The notes beneath the pieces were generated by a model. The model was given only the letters and a program-made list of their open reading frames with translations. It was not told where the DNA came from and made no database searches. Shown here one piece after another: positions 60,101 through 64,000 of a stretch of DNA of 64,000 bases. Source of the DNA: Imbricaverruca yamaguchii (Eukaryota > Arthropoda > Thecostraca > Neoverrucidae); NCBI GenBank assembly GCA_034440575.1, contig JAOTOL010001561.1, positions 606,501 to 670,500 on the forward strand, written 5' to 3'. Made by a program: the position numbers and the translations under genes. The stretch's first letter is position 1, and every line of letters starts with the position of its first letter.

Positions 60101-61153
60101 ATGATTTTTAATGCTCAGAGTATCGGGTCCAAATTTTATGAGTTCAAATGTTATGTTGCTGAGGAGGAACCAGATTTTGCTTGCATTACGGAGGCATGGG
60201 TCAGTGAAGGGAATTTTGGAGATAACTTGCAGGACTATGAGATCCAAGGATACAATATGTTTTCGTGCAATAGGGGTCCAGCAATGAAAGGGGGTGGTGT
60301 AATGCTCTATATGAATAGCTTATTCAGTTCTCAAAAAGTAGCAGGTGGGGATAAAAATGTGTCTGTGGAGTCCATTTGGCTTGATGTCACTGTGGTAAAA
60401 GGCAACAGCAATACTCTGAGGGTAGGAACTTTCTACAGATCAGGAACCCTGCCACATTCTGAGCAATTGGAGCTTGGCAAGGTGATTTGTGAGGAAATCA
60501 GTAGAAACTTTAAGAGGAAGTACCTTATTATTGGTGACTTTAATCTAAAAGGTTATGAAAATGCTGTTGTTGGCTCCCCATCATGCAAAATGTTTCGGAA
60601 GTACCTTGAAGAGGACCTGTTCTTACACCAGTTTGTATGGGAACCTACCAGGCATCGCTCATTCTTGGACCGTGTATTCTAGGATTTAAGCGACTTGGTT
60701 CAAGACTTGACTGTAGGAGAAACTCTAGGAAGAAGTGACCATAACATAGTTAGATTCAAGGAACATGTAGGGGAAATGATTAAGGATAATTTGGTAATGG
60801 TTCCAAATATCAACAGAGCAGACTTTGACTGCATGAAACCGGCTTTAAGTGCCATCAGATGGGAGGAAGAATTATCCAATTTAAATGCCTGTGAAATGTA
60901 GGAAAAGTTCAAATCTTACTTGAAGGAAATTCAGATTAGACATGTCCTCCAAAAACAAAGACGCAAAAGAAGGGTAGGAAAGCCAGCATGGCTTACACCG
61001 GACTTGATAAAAGCAATTAAGGCTAAGGAAACTGCATTTAGAGTCTTTAAAGAAGCTTCAAATGTCGTTCATCTAAAGGCGTATCGAAAACCTAGGGACA
61101 CTGTGAAGCAAAAAAAACCAGAGCAGCAAAGCGAGCAAAATAACTGGATTTAG
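60101..61153 (+). pseudogene. CR1-like endonuclease and linker (copy D)
   Basis: One frame with stops at 60680 and near 60899. Motifs: MIFNAQSIGSKFYEF (first catalytic N), ACITEAWV (catalytic E), GGGVMLYM, GTFYRSG, LIIGDFNLKG (catalytic D-x-N), and GRSDHNIV (SDH) at about 60730. A basic linker with KQRRKRRVGKPAWLTPDLIK follows. The ORF1 part is not seen upstream of 60101, although the frame before it (SRDSSSSRRQSDSSSSDKRT-like) is serine-rich. Confidence 0.8.
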
Positions 61154-62926
61154 CTAGAAACTGTAATGGGGACAGCAAAAAGTTCTTTAGTTTCTACAAG
61201 CTGAGTAAAGTTTCTAGCACAATTGGTCCACTGGAAGTAAACGGGACTACATTGGGTGAGGATAGTGAGGTGGTTGAGGAGCTGAGCAAGCAGTTTAAAT
61301 CAGTGTTTACATTGGAAGACATGACCAATCTGCCGACCGTACACCATAGATCAGTGACATGTGATGTGATAAATGATGTTGATTTCATTGAGAGTGATGT
61401 TGTTTACAATCATATCAGGAAAATAAAGCCAAACAAGGCAGCAGGACCTGATGAAATGTATGCTAGGGTGTTGCGGGAAACTGAAAAGGAAATGGCATTT
61501 TCACTTAGTATCATATTTTGTAGATCAGTTTCACAAAATGAAATTCCAACCGATTGGAAAAGGGCAAATGTAGTTCCTATTTTCAAGAAAGGAGAAAGAG
61601 GGAAAGTTGAAAACTATAGGCTAGTAAGTCTCACATCCCTAGTCTGCAAGGTACTCGAATCAATTATCAGGTATATAATAGTTTGTTATCTGGAAGGTAG
61701 CAGATTGATTCCAGATACTCAACATGGGTTTAGAAAAGGACGATCGTGTCTCACAAACCTTTTGGACTTTTTGGACTTCGCCACAAAACAATTTGATCAG
61801 GGAAATCAGGTTGATGTAGCATGTCTTGACTTTAGTAAGGCCTTTGACAAGGTACCCCATAAACGGTTAATGATACAGCTGCAGTCCCATGATATTGCAG
61901 GTAGCATCTTAAAATGGATAGAGTTGTGGCTTTCAGATAGATAGCAAACAGTCATGCTAAATGGTACAACGTCATCATGGCAAAATGTTCTTAGTGGAGT
62001 GACCCAGGGTTTAGCACTGGGTCCACTACTGTTCATTATATTTGTAAATAACGTTGAAAGTGGCCTAAGCAGTAAAGTTTTGAAATTTGCGGATGATTTG
62101 AAGGTCTTTAGGGCAATAACAGGTCAAGATGATCATATCTCGCTGCAGAAAGACTTAGACGAACTTGTGAAGTGGTCCGAAGAATGGCAAATTAAATTTT
62201 ATTTTGATAAGTGCAAAATCATGCATGTAGGTAAGCAGCATATGAAGGCTCCACACTTGATGGGTGGCCAAGTGCTATCAGTGACTCAACAGGAGAAGGA
62301 ATTAGGTGTTATCCTAAACACAAAATTGGGGGCATCAGAACAGACCAAGGAAGCCAGGAAGAAGGCACTGAGAATGCTCGGGGCAATAAATATGAATGTA
62401 TCATACAGAAGTGAGGAAGTGATCAGGAAGCTTTACTGTGCACCTCACTCTACCGTCAGGCCACATTTTGAATACTGTATCCAAGCTTGGTCTCCTAGTT
62501 ATGAAAAAGATTGTTGGCTTTTAGAGAGGGTACAAAAGAGTGCTACAGAAATGGTTAATGGCATAAGCAACCTGGCATATGAGGAACGATTGAAGAAATT
62601 GAATATGTTTTAACTTAGATATAGAAGGCTGAGAGGAGATGTCATCGAGGTCTTTAAATTTGTCCATGGTCTGGAGAGGTGATATCTTGGGGGAAATATT
62701 TGAATTGAACAGAAATGATGCAATTAGAGGTCATAAATTCAAAATTAAAGTTAACCACAGCAGAACAAGGTTAAGGCAGACTTTCTTCACCAACGGGGTA
62801 GTGGAACACTGGAACCAGCTGCCAGAAAACATTGTCAGTAGCAGCACATTGAACATCTTTAAAAACAGCATAGACAATCATTATAAGAATAGAGGGCTTG
62901 CTTTTCAGTATTACAGGGAGGGCTGA
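61150..62926 (+). pseudogene. CR1-like reverse transcriptase and C-terminal domain (copy D)
   Basis: Shifted by one frame from the endonuclease near 61120-61150. Motifs: IRKIKPNKAAGPDEM, RANVVPIFKKGERGKVENYR, GFRKGRSCLTNLLDF, ACLDFSKAFDKVPHK (first catalytic D), then a TAG at 61942; SGVTQGLALGPLLFIIFVNN and LKFADDLKVFRAI (catalytic FADD); ARKKALRMLGAINMNVSYRS, FEYCIQAWSPSYEKDC; a TAA at 62611; a frameshift near 62682; and the tail VEHWNQLPENIVSSSTLNIF. Five or more lesions make it inactive. Confidence 0.85.
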
Positions 62927-63029
62927 TGGACATATTTGGTGGGCAACTGGTTGAGTGTACAGAGTGCAACCAAGAAGGGCCCTTGTGGCTCATAGTTGCA
63001 CTAATCTTTTATGTCTTATGTCTTTAAGT

Positions 63030-63394
63030 TCTGGAGCTGTTTTTAGCCAAGAAATTCGGTATTATTGTCTTAAAAGGTGCTCTTTGATTCTTTGGAATAT
63101 TTATTCAGAATACCATGGTTAATCAAGGTGACTAAGGTGATGGGACCACTTATTTTTGGTACAAATGAGAACTATTGTGAAGTTGTTTTTTGTTTCTCCT
63201 TCTTAAAAAATGAAACTAGGACACTAAAACTAGCTTTCCTAACCAAACGTATTCCATTTGTTTGCTTGATGGTGGCAAATGAGCGTAATTTCCTTACTTC
63301 TTACTACCAATACAATAATAAGAATAATACAGAAGACTCTCCGAAAAAAAATGTTTCACTATGTTTTTATTGCATTTCGTTTCTGGAAAAGTAC
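63030..63394 (+). repeat. unclassified dispersed repeat, copy 2
   Basis: 63070-63180 matches 44836-44960 (minus). ATTCGGTATTATTGTCTTAA at 63056 also matches the complement of 45100-45120. The family is unknown. Confidence 0.55.
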
Positions 63395-63463
63395 CTTAGG
63401 TTAGGTTAGGTTAGGTAGGTTAGGTAGCCTAACCTAACCTACCTAACCTACCTGGGTTAGGTT
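63395..63463. repeat. TTAGG/CCTAA-type tract in inverted arrangement
   Basis: About six TTAGGT-like units are followed directly by CCTAACCT-like units, meeting at TAGCCTAA near 63427. TTAGG is the arthropod telomere unit; here it is short, degenerate and interstitial. Confidence 0.8.
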
Positions 63464-64000
63464 ACTTTTTCATCTTGAGAATTTTCAGAAAATAAATTGC
63501 TCCACATTTTTCTACTTACATTTTCTTTCATTTTTGTCTCCAAATATAGCATGTGCCAGGCTAGGTTAGGTTATGTTCCATTTTTTAGAACCTTTCTTGT
63601 TACGCTTTGCTACATAACTTAAAGCCCCTTTCTGACATTATTTTGTTCATAATCTGAAAAGTAAGCATTTGCACATAAAATAAGTTGTTCTATCTTCTTA
63701 AGTCACCTTCATAAACACCTTATTTAAAAAAAAACATTAAAAAACGCCTTTTAAGACAAATGTACCATACATTGCTGAGCAGCACAATACACGCCCCAAA
63801 ACCAATGTTTCAGAAAAGAAGTTTTCGCCCCAGAAAATAAGCTGCAACTGGCATAACCCACTAAACTTTTCAGTGTTCGTAGGTGAATAATGATGCCATA
63901 AAATATCAATTAAATTTGTTTGTCCTAGAGCAATACCACATATGCCTTGATAAACCTGCCAGGTATTATATGTTGTCAAGCTCAGGTATGTTGGTTATTG
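63464..64000. other. AT-rich sequence, nothing recognised
   Basis: A further GGCTAGGTTAGGTTATGTT word lies at 63561. No gene seen. Confidence 0.4.

Larger units (their letters stand above)
59940..63029 (+). mobile_element. CR1-like LINE, copy D, near full-length
   Basis: Runs from the pre-endonuclease region through EN, RT and C-terminus to the 3' tail (GGGCCCTTGTGGCTCATAGT, then CTTTTATGTCTTATGTC at about 63008-63026). It is the best copy in the window and defines the family whose 3' ends are also seen at 45447-45475 and 47983-48012. The short octamer tail in place of poly(A) is a CR1-type feature. Confidence 0.85.

Noticed and set aside
63395..63463. Chromosome end (telomere)
   Set aside because: The tract is under 70 bases, degenerate, inverted on itself and followed by more than 500 bases of ordinary sequence.

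Overview
This window is non-coding-dominated eukaryotic genomic DNA with one clear host gene exon in 64 kb. The rest is decayed retrotransposons, non-autonomous DNA transposons, minisatellites and microsatellites. Short TTAGG/CCTAA-type tracts (63395-63463, 47080-47290) and the mix of CR1/L2-like LINEs, a Penelope-like element and GC-rich coding DNA fit an arthropod, perhaps a crustacean or chelicerate. That placement is an inference; no sequence here fixes the taxon. Nothing bacterial, no operon, no CRISPR array and no rRNA was seen.

Layout. 1-2283: no recognisable feature. 2284-3133: TTAA-flanked MITE (family 1). 3370-4675: GC-rich 3'-terminal exon of a chondroitin N-acetylgalactosaminyltransferase-like (CHGN family) protein whose catalytic motifs look degraded. 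4676-12311: mostly unique DNA with a 47-bp and a 37-bp minisatellite. 12312-13165: second family-1 MITE. 13840-17672: 30-bp, 70-bp and 22-bp tandem arrays around an unidentified decayed reading frame on the minus strand. 18990-20706: an old CR1-like LINE, then a broken SGNH-hydrolase-like fragment. 21168-23918: a 15-bp minisatellite and a very long compound GA/TA/GA microsatellite. 25731-26550: Penelope-type terminal repeats with hammerhead-ribozyme-like cores. 30416-32865: a 39-bp minisatellite open in several frames, split by a small hAT-like element. 35480-37260: relic of a LINE with RNase H (I-like). 37739-39085: TTAA-flanked MITEs of a second family. 40780-42613: hAT-like elements, one with a perfect 8-bp target duplication. 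43160-44392: a 27-bp minisatellite with higher-order structure. 44985-49000: CR1-like fragments on the minus strand. 49010-51165: a Penelope-like element with RT and GIY-YIG endonuclease. 51960-55909: inverted and duplicated MITE copies. 55910-59390: an L2/CR1-like LINE inserted into a MITE. 59502-63029: two CR1-like copies head to head, the right one nearly full length.

No genes work together here; the interest lies in element structure: ribozyme-like cores at Penelope ends, snap-back palindromes inside LINEs, nuclear-receptor-type half-site arrays (AGGTCA) in both MITE families, clean target duplications, and a probable pseudoenzyme glycosyltransferase. The many long open frames across tandem repeats are by-products of repeat length divisible by three or of stop-poor repeat units, and are not annotated as genes.
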